Positions 22,601 to 34,783 of a stretch of 64,000 nt of DNA are shown one piece after another. The notes under the pieces were generated by a model that was not told the origin of the DNA, did no database searches, and saw only the letters and a program-made list of their open reading frames with translations. The stretch spans positions 90,791 through 154,790 of the forward strand of contig JAFJTR010000071.1 in the NCBI GenBank assembly GCA_022559985.1. Reading direction: 5' to 3'. A program made the translations under genes and the position numbers. Within the stretch, counting starts at the first letter, position 1, and every line of letters begins with the position of its first letter. This DNA comes from Parastagonospora avenae f. sp. tritici 18332-5 (taxonomy: Eukaryota > Ascomycota > Dothideomycetes > Pleosporales > Phaeosphaeriaceae).

Positions 22601-24241
22601 CAGAGGCTGGAAGAGGAGAAAGCGCAGAGTGAGCACCTTCGACAAAAGCTCGCTCAGCTTCGGACTGAACACGAATTGGGCATGACTGAGTTGGAGACAG
22701 CATCACAGAAGCTCCGCGACGCTGAAATGATTGCTGAAAAGCATGCCGAGGAGGCCCGCCATCATCGTCAAGCGGTCATGGCTGGTCTAGACAGGGCCGC
22801 CGGGCCCTCGGACAGGAATTCCAGTGCTATGGACGAACGCGTGGTCATTCTGCAACAGCAAGTCGAATCTGCCAACGCTATGGCTCGCAAGAATCAAGCC
22901 GCTGCTGATCAAGCATCCGAGAAACTACGTCGCGCGGAGGAGAGAATTGCTGGTCTGGAAGCTTATCAGGAGCAGTCCAGCCGTGAAGGACTCACGATTC
23001 GCAAACAACTCCAACAATCCATGCGAGACATGCAAGCCTCGGAAGCTGAAAAGTCGGAGATCCACCAGCGTCATGAACGTCTACGTCTTGACAGCAACGC
23101 ATTCGAGGTCCAATTGAAGAGTCTGAGAAATCTTCTCGAGGAACGGGGTGTCAATCCAATGGACGCCCGACGATCGAGAGTCCTGGACAGTCCAAACTCT
23201 CGTTTCGGGACCCCCGAACTCAATCGCGTGCGAGAACTCGAGCAACAAATCGACTCAATGAATAAGGTGCATGAGGAACTCAGGACTGTTTTCGAGCAGC
23301 GTGAGCACGAAGTAAGCAAGGAGTGGGAGGAGAAGCTCCAAGCCCTGCATAACGATCACCAAGCTGCGGTCAAATATCTACGTGGCACCGAGAAAATGCT
23401 TGCCAAGATGAAACAAGAACTTGACCGCTACAAGACTGCGAACTCCAAACTTGAGGAAGAGCTAGAGCAGGCGCGAAGCACTACTCGCGGTCCCACCGAG
23501 GAGCAGAGTAGTAAGTGGGAGGCAGAAAGAGCACAACTCCGCTCCGAGCTATCGGAGTCACAAGAGAAGACTAAAGCGACCGTCACCAATCTTGAACAAC
23601 AGCTTGCCAAGATGCAGGCAGAAGTATCTGCTGCCCGCCAAGAAGCAGAAGCAGCCGCCACTCGGATGAAAGAAGCGGAGTCGTCTGCTGAGCAGACCCG
23701 CAGCGACCTCGAAGCTCTCCGTCGTCAGCATGTGATTGTCGAGGAACGGGCTCGCGAAGCCGAAAGCCGCGTGCAAATATTCCTGGACCAATTTGAGACC
23801 TCTGTAGACACCTATCGTCGCCAGTCTCAGCTGCCCGCCGGCAGCACCAACGGAGAGCATACCCGCCATCGTAACCACGACAGCATCGCATCAGCAGAGT
23901 CGCTCTACAGCGAGAATGACGGTTCCAGTACGCCCGATGCCTCAGCTCGACGAGGTTCTACTGCGACACGCAACTCGATGGCACTAGACAATCTTGCTTC
24001 TGAACTGGATGCACTCAGGTCCCACTGGGAAACGACCAACAAAGCCTACCGCTTGAGCGATCGTTTCGACTTTGAAAAAAACCCTACGGCCGACAAGAAT
24101 GATATGGATGAATCTCTCTCACAATGGCGGAAACATGTGAGCTCGGAGAGCAACGGTGAAGTTGCGTTCGAGGAACAGAGGACGCCAACAGCGCAGACTC
24201 ACCCCAAGGCACCTGCTGTAGTGACCACAGGGTCATCTTAA
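19658..24241 (+). CDS. Kelch-repeat cell-end marker, Tea1/Kel1 family
   Basis: Four exons: 19658-19939, 19999-20365, 20415-20697 and 20746-24241, giving 1475 residues. Introns are 48-59 nt with normal signals. After a short polar N-terminus, about residues 100-430 carry Kelch repeats (IYLMGGL, FIVFGGD, IYIFGGQ, LYLFGGTDG, MYIFGGRTQEG), forming a beta-propeller. A long Pro/Ser/Arg-rich linker follows, then about 600 residues of coiled coil rich in Glu, Ala, Gln and Arg. This is the architecture of Tea1/TeaA and yeast Kel1/Kel2, which mark growth sites, travel on microtubule ends and recruit formins. In filamentous fungi the ortholog is usually called teaA. The start MSFLFGKKNK follows the family. 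Confidence 0.92.
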
Positions 24242-25243
24242 GCGCGGTTGGCAACGACTTGTCAATGTTGATCTTCGTCCTTTGGAGTTGTATTGAAAGT
24301 TGTTCACGCACTCACGCCATCGCGCACTGTCACAATGTAAGTATACCCATTTGTTTTTGGGGGTGGGATATCTTGGGTGTTTACATAGCTGCCTTAATGA
24401 AAAGGCGTTTTTCTTCTTTTAATGTTTTTGTCAACTCGGAGTCCAGGATCCATGACTGCCAACAGGCTACATATACAGCATATTTGTATGAGTTATTGTC
24501 GAGGCATCTAATCATCATCTATTCTCGTTTTTGAAAGTATTCTTTCAAATCGCAGTGACGTTGATTTTCACTTGTGTGGTGGCTGAGCTGAAAAGAGCTT
24601 CTGAAACAACACCAAGTCTTGTTGTGACCTACGAGGAAGCGCAAAGCTAAAGAGTCACGTAGGCTCTTCACGGAAATTTCGTCTTACTTACCTTACCCGT
24701 AGATGATTGCTCTGCGACGTTGCAAAATTGCGAGCACGCCTAGTACGGAAGGTAAGCTTGTAAAGGCCCGATGGTCGGCCTTGTCAATAGGCGCCCATTG
24801 GATGTGAGCATTCAGCCTTCTGCCACGGCTTAGGTTCGCGACAATAGCAGTCTCACATTATTCCAATTTTCCCCATTCCCGTCCCTTACATGTCACTTAC
24901 ATATAATTGACATCGCCAGCCGGGCGGGCCCCCGCAGAAATTCACAACGTAAGGCACACACCAACCACACCCCACTCACAACGTTCTCACCAACAGAAGT
25001 TCACATAAAGCGTTCACAGCCACACAACATGCACTGTTGGTAACTCTGAAACATTAAAGAGCTGTTACACAACACAACGTTCCTTTTGCGCTTTGCTGGT
25101 ACTTTGCGCAGATCATAATCTTCCTCAAACTCTATTCTCTCGCTCGACAAACAAAGATTCCTTATTTCCAAGGACTACTAACGATCGTTTTACGAACTAC
25201 CTAACTTACTTTACGGACTACACGACATCCACGATCTTACATC
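24242..25243. other. Intergenic, 3' of Kelch gene and 5' of secreted lactonase gene
   Basis: 1 kb with no credible gene. The right half is rich in CAC/ACA repeats and pyrimidine tracts, as in fungal leaders. No RNA gene or repeat array seen. Confidence 0.5.
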
Positions 25244-26501
25244 ATGTACACGCGCAATCTGCTCAGCGTGCTCCCCTTCATAGCATCCTCACACGCCCTC
25301 AAGCTCCTGATCTCCGCGTATGGTCCCCAGCCATATGGCTCACCGGGAACTATCAGCACCCTCGTTCACACGAACGGCACCAAAAGCTTGGAAGTGACCC
25401 AGAGGAACCAAGACTGCGGTTCGCAGTCCAGCTGGCTCGAGGTTTCTCCGGACAAGAAAAAGGTGCTATGCGTGGACGAATTCAACCCGACGGGAAGCAT
25501 AACCATGCTTTCCCTCGACGGCGAGGGAAAGCTGACAAAGCTGTCCAACGCGAGTACGCTGGGTGGACCGGTTTCGAGCGCTTTCTTCGGCAAGGACGAT
25601 AGCTCTATTGCTTTGGCTCATGTGCGTACCCCCCAGTCATTCCTCAAGCCCACGACCACGTAACTAACTATTTCCACAGTACAAGCCTCCCGGCATTTCT
25701 ACGTTTGGTGTTGCCGATAACAACACCTTCCAGGCCATGCAGAACTTCACGTTCCCAGCCAACCTCACGAACATGCCAAACCCAGAACGCCAGGACACCG
25801 CGCACGTTCACCAGGCCCTCCGCGACCCCTTTGGCCAATACGTCCTTTTCCCCGATCTCGGCGCCGACCTCGTGCGCATCTACTGCGTCGACCTCGCCAA
25901 CCAGTCCCTCACCGAGCACCCGTCCCTCAAAGCCAAGGCTGGCTACGGCCCGCGCCACGCCGTCTTCTGGCAGCCCGATGGCAAGCCCTGGGACACGAAG
26001 CTCTTCCTGCTCCACGAGCTCAGTAACAAGATCGTCTCCTACAACGTCACGTACCCCGAGTACGGCGGCTTGGAATTCGCCGAAGTAGGCGAGTTCAGCA
26101 TGTTTGGCGACAAGGAGCCGCCTGCGGGCGCCGGTGCTGCTGAGATTCTCACCTCGCCTGACAACAAGTTTGTCATTGCGTCAAACCGGTTGGCGCCCAT
26201 GTTCACGGTGCCGAATGCGGATCCGAAGAACGAGACGAAGATTGAGAGCGATTCCATCATCACGTTCAAGCCGCTCGAGTCGGGCCAGCTGGAGTTCGTC
26301 GAGATTGTCGCGAGCGGCGGCATGAAGCCTAGGCATTTCAACTTGAACAGCAAGGGCGACAAGATCGCGGTTGCGAACGGTTTGTCCGAGAATGTTGTCG
26401 TGTATCAGCGTGATGTTGAGACGGGCAAGATTGGCTCGGACCCGATTGCGAGTGGGTTTGGGCTTGGTGATGTGTCCAACGTCCGGTTTTTGGACGAGTA
26501 G
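25244..26501 (+). CDS. Secreted 6-phosphogluconolactonase-like (lactonase beta-propeller) protein
   Basis: Exons 25244-25621 and 25680-26501 (intron 25622-25679, GTGCGT...CCACAG with CTAACTA branch) give 399 residues. A signal peptide is likely at residues 1-18 (MYTRNLLSVLPFIASSHA). The rest matches the seven-bladed lactonase family: SWLEVSPDKKKVLCVDE, HQALRDPFGQYVLFPDLGADLVRI, YGPRHAVFWQPDGK and MKPRHFNLNSKGDKIAVAN. Bacterial Pgl hydrolyses 6-phosphogluconolactone; secreted fungal members may instead act on extracellular lactones or be carbohydrate-related, which is inference. Several N-glycosylation sequons (NGT, NAS, NFT, NLT, NET) fit secretion. Confidence 0.88.
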
Positions 26502-26685
26502 GTGTTTGTTGCATTGCATTGCGTTCGGTTAGGGAAAGCATAGCATTATCATAGGAGTAGTCAGGCGCTTTGTAACAGTAAGACTGGGAGGATATACTGG
26601 ATCTGTTAAGATTCCGGTGTATTTGATTTATACCATTGCTTTCAATTCAGATGCCGCTAAATTTGCCAAATATCATGTCTTCGGC

Positions 26686-28035
26686 TCATCGTGACCACTC
26701 CTCTTGTGCAACTGCCCAAGACACTGCATCCCAAACATCGCCAACCTGTAATAGTAATGAAGTTAGTATTTGCGTCATACAACGAACAAGTGCACATAGA
26801 TATGTTGACTTACAATCTTCCGAGGCTGATGAGCCGGCGTCGTGCCTTCCACAAACACGCCAGTCTGCACCAAAATGCTCGCCCAGTCCGTGCCGTACGG
26901 GCTCTTGTAGTTGTTGCCTCCAGCAATGTCACTCGCTGGATTGTCTCCAACCATGTAAACACGCCTCAGAGGTTCCAAGCTGGCGCTTGACCGTGTTATG
27001 TCTTGCCGATGAGCAATCAACCGCTTCTCGGCAAACTCGTAAGTCGGCTGATACGGTTTACCCATGACAATCTTCTGAAGCTTAACTCCCTTCTTTGGAC
27101 CACCTGTCACAGCTGCCCAAATGCCTTCGAGCGCCTCTCTGAAACCTCCCTGTCCTAACCGTGGTAGGTGGTATTTTGCGGCCCACAGCAAATCAGGGTT
27201 GGAAAAGTAGATAGGCGGCTGTCCATCCTGCTGGTAGCCATTGTTCGGTAGACTTGAATTGCCGTTCTTGGGGGAGAGTGTGCCCATGATGCCGCGCTCG
27301 GACAGTAGAACGTCCTTGAGAATTTGCGCATCGAGGCCCCAGTCACGCGGATCGTTGTATACGAAGACGGCGTCTATGCGCAGTGAAGTTGATGGAGAGG
27401 AGGAGTCGATGGGCGCGGGTAACGGCCGTGCAAACGTGCTGTAGTATGAGAGGAATTGCTGAGAAAATGGCCAGACGTCGGGATATGCGGCCAGGATGTC
27501 GGCAGGCGTGACGACAGTCTTGAAGCTGTGTAAAACATCAGCAAATGTATTATGCGACACGACATTGCGGCCTACCCATATGCCTCCGCAACAGCTCTGC
27601 ACCTATCCCCTTCTCCACCCACCACCATGACAGTCTTGTCCTTGTACTGATCCATATCCGCAAACGGCGTATGACTCTGCACAAACATGCTCGTATCCAT
27701 CTCTACACCCAACTTCCTACTCAAATCCCGCACGCGCTCGGACTCATGTTTCCCACCCCCATTCGTCAACAAGATAAACGGGATGCGCTGGGACTGGAGG
27801 TATGAAAGGGCTTTTGTAGCGCGAGGCAGCGGATCAGAGCTGCGGACAAGGACTCCATCGATACTGACAGCCGTCAGTGGTGGTCGTAGGTAGGGCGGCG
27901 GGGCGGGCCACTCAACTCGAATGCGAAAGCAAATTCAGGGACTTTGGCAGCCGACGCGACGGTTTGCAACGTGCGGCGTAGTAGGCGGTGAGCGTAGCAT
28001 CGAGGCAGTCTCCATGTTGGTCGGAGGGCCGACAT
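26686..28035 (-). CDS. HAD-superfamily hydrolase, CECR5/HDHD5 type, probably mitochondrial
   Basis: Four exons: 27917-28035, 27576-27863, 26814-27525 and 26686-26745, giving 392 residues. The first intron has a GTTGAG donor. The N-terminus (MSALRPTWRLPRCYAHRLLRR) is Arg-rich without acidic residues, as in mitochondrial presequences. HAD motifs are intact: FAFDIDGVLVRSS (nucleophile and acid/base Asp), FILLTNGGG (motif II), IVMGKPYQPTYEFAE (Lys motif) and YMVGDNPASDIAGGNN (metal-binding acidic motif). The closest families are human HDHD5/CECR5 and yeast YKR070W, whose substrates are unclear. The last exon adds the conserved tail around VGDVWDAVSWAV. Confidence 0.9.
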
Positions 28036-28763
28036 TTTGGTGCGGACACTTTTGACTTAGGTAGGACGTTCAATGAGATCAAGCATTAATATTGTTAGTC
28101 AGCAATCGCATCGATTTTGTATCATTGAATATTTCTCTCAGCGACCATGTGCACAATCTTTCTACAGACCCCTTTGAACGTCGAAACCGATATGCTCGGT
28201 ATTTATGAACGCATTTTGATCATCTAGGCTGTTCCTACTCGAGGTCAGGCTTGTGCCACCCACAAGCGACGCCTATTGCAAACAATGTACAAAAGTGTTT
28301 CATTTGAAGCAAAACACCGGACAAGTTCAAAGCATCAAGTATAGCTAGGACAGCTTTACTCCTAGTTCAACTGTGACACGTGATATCATGGGGGCAAACA
28401 TTGCCCACCTCGAGACTTTGAGTTGTGGTATTGGGGTCCTAGCTTCACGCTAATTTCCAGCGTCATCATCGTGGCCGCGAAGTCTGGGGGGGTTGTGACA
28501 ACTGGCACATGGCGCACCAGGATTCCAATCAACCTTGGAAGCGACACTACTTCAATCGCTGTCCTCGGCGATTTTGTAGGCTTGTCTACATGCGTCGCAC
28601 CAATATGAAGTTGTGACAAGATAACCCCTGCCCAACCTCCCGTCCCCAGCCTCCACAGCACCAGCCATCCCGGGTAGAAAACCCGACCTGCACCCAGCTA
28701 CAGGTAGCCTTGCATTATGCTACCATACTGTACGACTCCACTTCCTAGCGCATCAAAGAAGAT
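28036..28763. other. Intergenic, divergent HAD hydrolase / DUF3433 gene
   Basis: 728 bases expected to hold two promoters. A CACGTG E-box core lies at 28377-28382. No gene-like frame or RNA gene seen. Confidence 0.45.
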
Positions 28764-31512
28764 ATGAGTGCGGAGCCAGAGTACCAACTCAAGCATACTA
28801 ACGGTACGTCTGTCCTGCCTCACGAGGCTCCAATTGCTGATGGAACGGCCAGTTTCCCGCCCAAGACTTTCCAACCAGGGCTCCCAACAATCGTTAGCAG
28901 CATCCGAAGGCTACTACAGTCTTGCCGACTACACGTCCAGCGAGAGCGACGAGAAGCCTAATTCACGCTTCCAAACTCCCCCATCACATCACCAAACACC
29001 CGCACAGAGTCATGAGCAGCTGCTGTCTGAGCCTGTAGCACCTATCACCTCACTAAGGGGCGTCGGCATTCCCAGGCAGCATCCTCAACAGATCTACCAC
29101 CATATACCACCCCAATCACCCACTGTCTCGACCATTGCGGAGGAAAGACCAGGCACACAAGACACCCGCCACTCTCAGTCACGACCGAACATGGACACCG
29201 AGTCCAATGCCACCACACCAGGCCAAGATACAACACCATACATCCGATTCGCTATCGATCAGCTGACTCGAGATGAGGAGGTCAGAGGCTCGCGTGTCTA
29301 TCCACAGGTCGAACAAACAGACGAAGACGAGGATGACTATCCAGTCGAGAGGATTGTGCACGATTACGGCCTGGGATACATGGCACAAGAACAGGCGACA
29401 CAGCAGAGAATGTCCCAGCATGTGGCGCCCAAGCCCCAGACATTGCCTCCGGCACGAGGAACTACGAACAAGCATACGCCAGTGACAATGCCTATGGCAA
29501 CGCAACACCAGCAACCTCCGCATCAACATCAGCAACAACCTCCATCGTCTCCCCGAGCATCGAGAGATGTCTTTGTAGCGAGTTCTCAACCGCATGCGCC
29601 TCTCCATTTTCTCCCAGCCATACTTCGCCCCATCTGGCTTGGGCTATTTACCTTTCTTTGCCTGCTCATGCTTGCTGGACTCATCTTCGCCGCCATCTAT
29701 TCGAGCCGAAGCGGTGGCACCGGACTTTGTGATTATGGCACTTTTGGAGACGGTCTTTACTTCGTGTTCGAGTACCTACCGACTCTGCTCGGCATTCTTC
29801 TCTTCGTCTGGCTCATCCAGATACAGACTGCATTGCAACGGATGATCCCTTTCATATCCATGACATCCAACTCTTTCCACAAAAGGTCTGAAGCCGTGTT
29901 TCTTCGTCTATATCCGACGCAGTTCCTGCTTCCCAATATTCAGCACTTCCGGGCCGGTCATCGTAGCGTTGGTATATGCTACGTCGTTTTTTGGCTGTTC
30001 TCATGGACAATTCCATTGCTCGCATCTACTTTCAATGTAAGATATGACGTCGGCCGTGGTACCTGGAGATGGATTGCTGTGCAGGGTGTCATTTGGACAG
30101 TTGTGGTGCTCTATATCCTGCTGGTCATTGCCGTGCTTACATTGATTTTCTTTCTTAGCCGGAATGCAACTGGTCTGAAGTGGGATCCGCGATCACTTGC
30201 CGACATCATCGCTCTACTTGAGCGCGCAAACATCATGTCAGATTACAACGGCTCCGAGACTTTCGAAAAGGCTGACTGGCACTTGGTGGCCAACCGCGCC
30301 GATCGTATCGGATACTGGAGCACTACAAAACGACCCAACGACTTCTTCTACGGTATCGGGGAAGAAGGCGGAGATGTTCGGAGATTTTCAGTCGAGCAAG
30401 GCCGTATTAGGGAGAGGGGTCCTGAACGCCCGCACCCGCACTCAACCCAAGGCGAGCAAAGCGACTATTCCATTCGCATGGATATTCGAAGTCCTGGTGT
30501 GCGACTACGGTTTCTTCCATGGTATCTCAAGGACTTGACAGTCATTGCTTGGATTGGTATTGCATCCGTCTTGCTCATTGCTTTCCTCGCAGTAAGCTTC
30601 ATCAACTCCGCTGTCAGATTTGGGTTCTTACCCAAGGTGTTTGCTCGTACCGACTCTGGAGGCTTCTCGGCATCCAATTTCCTGTACTCTTTCATCCCAG
30701 CACTCATTGGCCAATTCCTCTTTCTCGCGCTTCTATCATTCGACTACTCTCTTCGAGTGCTACAACCCTACATTTCGCTATCATCGAAAGGAGGAGCTAC
30801 AGCCGAGCAAAGTCTCCTGGTAGACTATGTCTGCCGCCTCCCATTTTCGGTCACCCTTTCCGCGATGGAGAACAAGCACTATCAGACCGCGATTCTGTCA
30901 TTGGTCTCACTCGCCTCCATTTCCCTGCCTGTCCTCGCAGGCGGATGCTTCTGGACGCAGTACTACAACAATGAAGAAGTTGTGCGTGTTGCAGCAGATC
31001 TGCCCGGCTACTACGCACTTTGCTTCTTCTTAACACTGTGCACATTTGGCCTCTTTGCTCTACTTCCGGGGCGTCGCCGTGCCGCACTGCCACACAGAAG
31101 TAACAGCGTTGCTGAGATCATTAGTTGGGTGTACCAATCTCCAATCCTCAGCGACCGCGCATTCGCACGCCCGCAAACGAAACCTGAACTTGTTGCCAAG
31201 TTGATGGGTAACTCGTACGCGGAGCGGACCTGGACGCGTTCGCTTGTATCACTCGTCCGACCCTCCCGCGACAACTTGCGCGCCGACTCACCTACCGATC
31301 CAGCAATCAAAGAGAAGCAGCACAGAAGCAGAGAGAGGCGCAATTCGCTCATCGATCCCGGTCGCATCCGATATGGTTTCGGCATACACGTTGGTCGTGA
31401 CGGACTAGAGCATCTCGGCATCGATAGGGTCAACCGTGATAGCGGAAGAGAACTAGTAATATGGGAGGAACAGAGGAAAAACAAGAGAAAAAGCTGGAAT
31501 GATGCTGTGTAG
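28764..31512 (+). CDS. DUF3433 polytopic membrane protein
   Basis: An ATG at 28768 opens the whole frame without splicing, but its first 27 residues look non-native. A better model starts at 28764 (MSAEPEYQLKHTN), splices 28804-28852 (GTACGT...GGCCAG, branch-like GCTGAT) and enters the long frame at 28853, giving 899 residues. The N-terminal 265 residues are polar and Gln/His/Pro-rich. Two similar halves follow, each with about four membrane helices (first half from about residue 270, for example LFTFLCLLMLAGLIFAAIY; second half from LTVIAWIGIASVLLIAFL to ALCFFLTLCTFGLFALL). This duplicated arrangement is that of the fungal DUF3433 family. Function is unknown. Confidence 0.85.
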
Positions 31513-32001
31513 GTTTTGATTATAGGGAGACGATGTTTGGGTTTTTTATCATCAGCGCATTTTGAGCGTTCTCGCATAACGAATTACGGTAATACGGCAT
31601 AGCATAGGCGCGTTGGATCACGATTGATATGTATATAGAGCACACGAAGGTTACGTGTGAGTAATGGGTATACATGTAGAAGATGGGGGCTTTCGGATGC
31701 GCGATGTCTATACGAATCACGACGTGCGAAACAGCCTTGCGAATCACATACATCGAATGAACATGTTTACAGAGAAGAGCTTTATCACTTGCAGAAGCTG
31801 AATACATTGCGCAATCGATTGATTATTTATCTGTTGGTCATTATTATATACTTCAAAAGAGCGTTGAAAAGTTCGAGTTGCGCGTAGTGCGTGTTACAAA
31901 ACATTATTCGTACATAGCAACTATGTCGTAGATATCGTATATACTCCTCGCGCCATACTTCAACAACAGTTGATCCGCATTTTCATATACTTGCGAACAA
32001 C
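31513..32001. other. Intergenic, convergent DUF3433 / SUR7 genes
   Basis: 489 bases between two 3' ends, AT-rich, with no gene-like frame beyond short chance ORFs. It probably holds both 3' UTRs. Confidence 0.5.
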
Positions 32002-32855
32002 TTAAGGAGAGTACTCGCGGACCTTCCTCTGCGACTCAGTGTCAATGAAACTGCCCCGACTGCGATTGGACTTTGTCGAACGTGTTCGGCGCACAGAAGA
32101 AGTACGGTCACCGCCAAGACGTCCACCAAGGCAGAAGAAGACGGTGGCCAGGAAGAAGCACGCCGTTGAGGCCCATGCAAACCCCATGAGGTAGCGGCCA
32201 ATGTGGGCTTCGAAGCCGGCTGAACGGAAGGCATCGCGCCCCTTCACAACCCAGACCCTATACAACGTCAATATAGTTCCAGGACAGGGAGTTGATGCGC
32301 GATACTTACGTCATCAGAGTGGCAGCCAAAGCCTGGAAGAAAAGAGCAATAGAAGTGGTCATGGAAGAAATGTAGCCACCTAGGCGGCTGACGAGGGCAA
32401 GGAGACCCGTGAGGAGAGCGATGGCACCGAAGAACAGGGCAATCAGGTAGAAAGCGAACATGAATCGAGATAGGTAGTAGTACTGATGGGTGCCAATAAA
32501 CTGCTCTGGGATGCCGGTCTGAGTGTCGAAGTTGCGTGGAGGGTCAAATGGAAGTGCAGGGACAGAAGCACCGCAGTCTGCATTCAGGCCATTCTCCTCT
32601 CCGCAGATGGCGAAAAAGGTCCATCGCGATGGGTTGCGTGCATTGGGGATGCCATTGGTGGAAGCTTCGAGGAAATAGAACTTGTTCAAGGGCGCAGATT
32701 TGACACCACCGGTCAGAATGGTGAAGAATTGCAGGAGCACGCCACCACCAACAAGGATGAGTGACAAGATGGCAAGAATTGGTCCTGAAGATTTGAATTA
32801 GTATGTGGTGTGCATAATTGCTGCATTAGGAAGACAGCGTACTAGTGGGGCCCAT
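32002..32855 (-). CDS. SUR7/PalI-family plasma membrane protein
   Basis: Three exons: 32843-32855 (13 nt), 32310-32784 and 32002-32257, giving 247 residues. The first exon codes only MGPT plus one base, then joins RPILAILSLILVGGG. Four membrane helices are visible: one at the N-terminus, then a long outer loop with Cys residues (FFAICGEENGLNADCG), two adjacent helices (FMFAFYLIALFFGAIALLTGL and the following SMTTSIALFFQAL), and one near the C-terminus (GFAWASTACFFLATVFFCL). The tail is basic and Ser/Arg-rich. This is the SUR7/Fmp45/Pun1 layout; such proteins mark eisosome-associated membrane domains and affect cell-wall integrity. Which paralog it is cannot be said. Confidence 0.88.
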
Positions 32856-33469
32856 TGTGTGCGGTGGTGGGACACAACGGTCAGCAGTCGTCTGGGGGAA
32901 ATAATTAAGATTACAAGAGTAGATGTTCAAACTGGGACAGATGTGGATGAAGAGAGATACCCAGAGCGGAAGCGTGCGGAAAAGCGTAGGGATGCAGACG
33001 ATGCCGTCTTGTTTATGAAGAGCCGGCCAAGGATACGGTGACGTAGGGGTTGACAGCTAATGCGAAGATCACGGCGCAGCGCTAGGCGTAGCTCCATGAC
33101 CTCACTAGCTGGCCGGAGTTGCGCTTTGCATCATTGCGAGGGCCAAAGGAGTCCAGCGCGGCGGTCAAAGAGAGACGATGCACAAAGACTAGGCCCGAGC
33201 CGGAGAGGCAGGCAGCGAAACATGTTTGGTGCAGAGGTGCATGTTTGCGGCCTGGCATATGTCGGACGGCCGTGAAGCTTGTCGCTCGGCTATTTGGAAA
33301 GATCCCTGCGGGCTCGACTTCCCTGGCAACTGCGCTCGGATGCTGCCGCGCGATCTGCTGCGAGGCGGACAGTGCCTCAGCATTGTGGCCCGCTGTGACT
33401 ACGTAGACACCGCCTGCCGAGGTTTTCTGCTGCCCTGCTTGCCCGGAATCTGTGCCCTAGTATCGCGAC
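32856..33469. other. Intergenic, divergent SUR7 / RAV2 genes
   Basis: 614 bases with several short open frames in GC-richer sequence but no protein character. It should contain both promoters. Confidence 0.45.
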
Positions 33470-34494
33470 ATGTCTGCAGCCATCTGGCCGCCCATCGGTG
33501 ATGTCCAGCTCGCCGACGAACAGGCCACATCGCAAGCGCGCGAGCTCGAATGGCTGCTTGTGCAGCTGCGCGAGACGCTGCAGTCGCTGAAGGCAGGTCT
33601 GGAAGAGTGTGCTGCCCTCCTTGCGCCGTCGGAGAATGGATCGACGCTGGTGCTGTCGTCGCTGCGCTCCGAGAGCCTCAAGGGCCTCATCACCAGAGTC
33701 GGCACCCGCATCACCAAAGGCGTGCGTCCGCCGCCCCGTTGCCCGCCTTCCTGCGTGTTACTGACAACAACCACCAGAACATAAAGCTACGCCTCGCCAG
33801 CCTGCCGCCGCCGCGAGGGACGCCCACCTACGACCTGACCGTTTCGTCTGCGCCGCAAGCACCAACCCTCGTCATTCCCCAGCTCACCTCGGTGCGGACT
33901 TCAATCAACAGCTGTCTGGACGTTATCGACGTAGCTACCTGGGGCGGAGATGCCACCAAGGCAGATTTCGTTGCTGGCCAGCTGCAGCTGCTCCACGAGC
34001 ATGTGCAGGAGGCACGGCAGGCATTGAAGGGCTACTCTGACGTGCAGCTGCCGTGGTGGGAGCATCCGGTCGACGATCAGGTAGGCTGTCCACAGTCACA
34101 CTGGCGCACTGGACGCTGACACCTTCACCAGACTTTTGATCCCGCACTGCCGCCCACAGTCTCCTTCCACCTGTTCGTTTTTGACGCTGCCCTCGTCCTG
34201 GAAGTCCGCACGCTCGAGCCGCAGCAGGCAGAACAGAAGTCGCTCACCGGCTTTAGCATCCGTGATAGCCTCGCAGTGGCCCTCGGCGGCACGCGCGCCC
34301 CCGCCCACGATGAGGCTGACCGCACGTTCAAGTACAGGGGCCAAGATGTCCGCGTGAAGGAGAAGATCCGTGTCGAAAGCCAGGATCCAGCTTTGATTTC
34401 CGCGTCGGCAAAGCTCAATGCGCTGGAGCATAGCATTATGCTGAGCCGAAAGGCCCTCAACATCGTCATGGGTCGCGATGAGCACTTGGACTGA
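33470..34494 (+). CDS. RAV2: RAVE complex subunit Rav2 / Rogdi family
   Basis: Exons 33470-33721, 33778-34080 and 34132-34494 give 305 residues. Introns of 56 and 51 nt carry CTGAC branch sites and CACCAG acceptors. The N-terminal helix (ELEWLLVQLRETLQSLKAGL) and the later helix (FVAGQLQLLHEHVQEARQAL), with a beta-rich middle (TVSFHLFVFDAALVLEVRTL), match the Rogdi leucine-zipper family. Yeast Rav2 is part of RAVE, which reassembles the V1 and Vo sectors of the vacuolar ATPase; the human homolog is ROGDI. The unspliced frame across the first intron is open for a stretch but adds non-family residues. Confidence 0.88.
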
Positions 34495-34783
34495 ATTTGC
34501 GCGTACCTATCTCTTGACAGCACGAAATCACGACATCGGCCATTGGCGGGGACGACTCTTCGACAGGCTCTTCTCCGCGGCATTTCCGTCTGCGGTTAGC
34601 GGCCGATCGCGCCATATGTCGGCTGGTCGGTATCGGAACAAGAAATGTAACGGTGCATTGCCAACATCGCCGCGGACAGCACTATTCGGCACTGATAGCG
34701 ACTGGTACTAATACCAATCGTTCCTCAAAGTTGTCCTGAAAGTGATTCGTTTCTGCGCCCCGAAACTGTCGACTATCACCACC

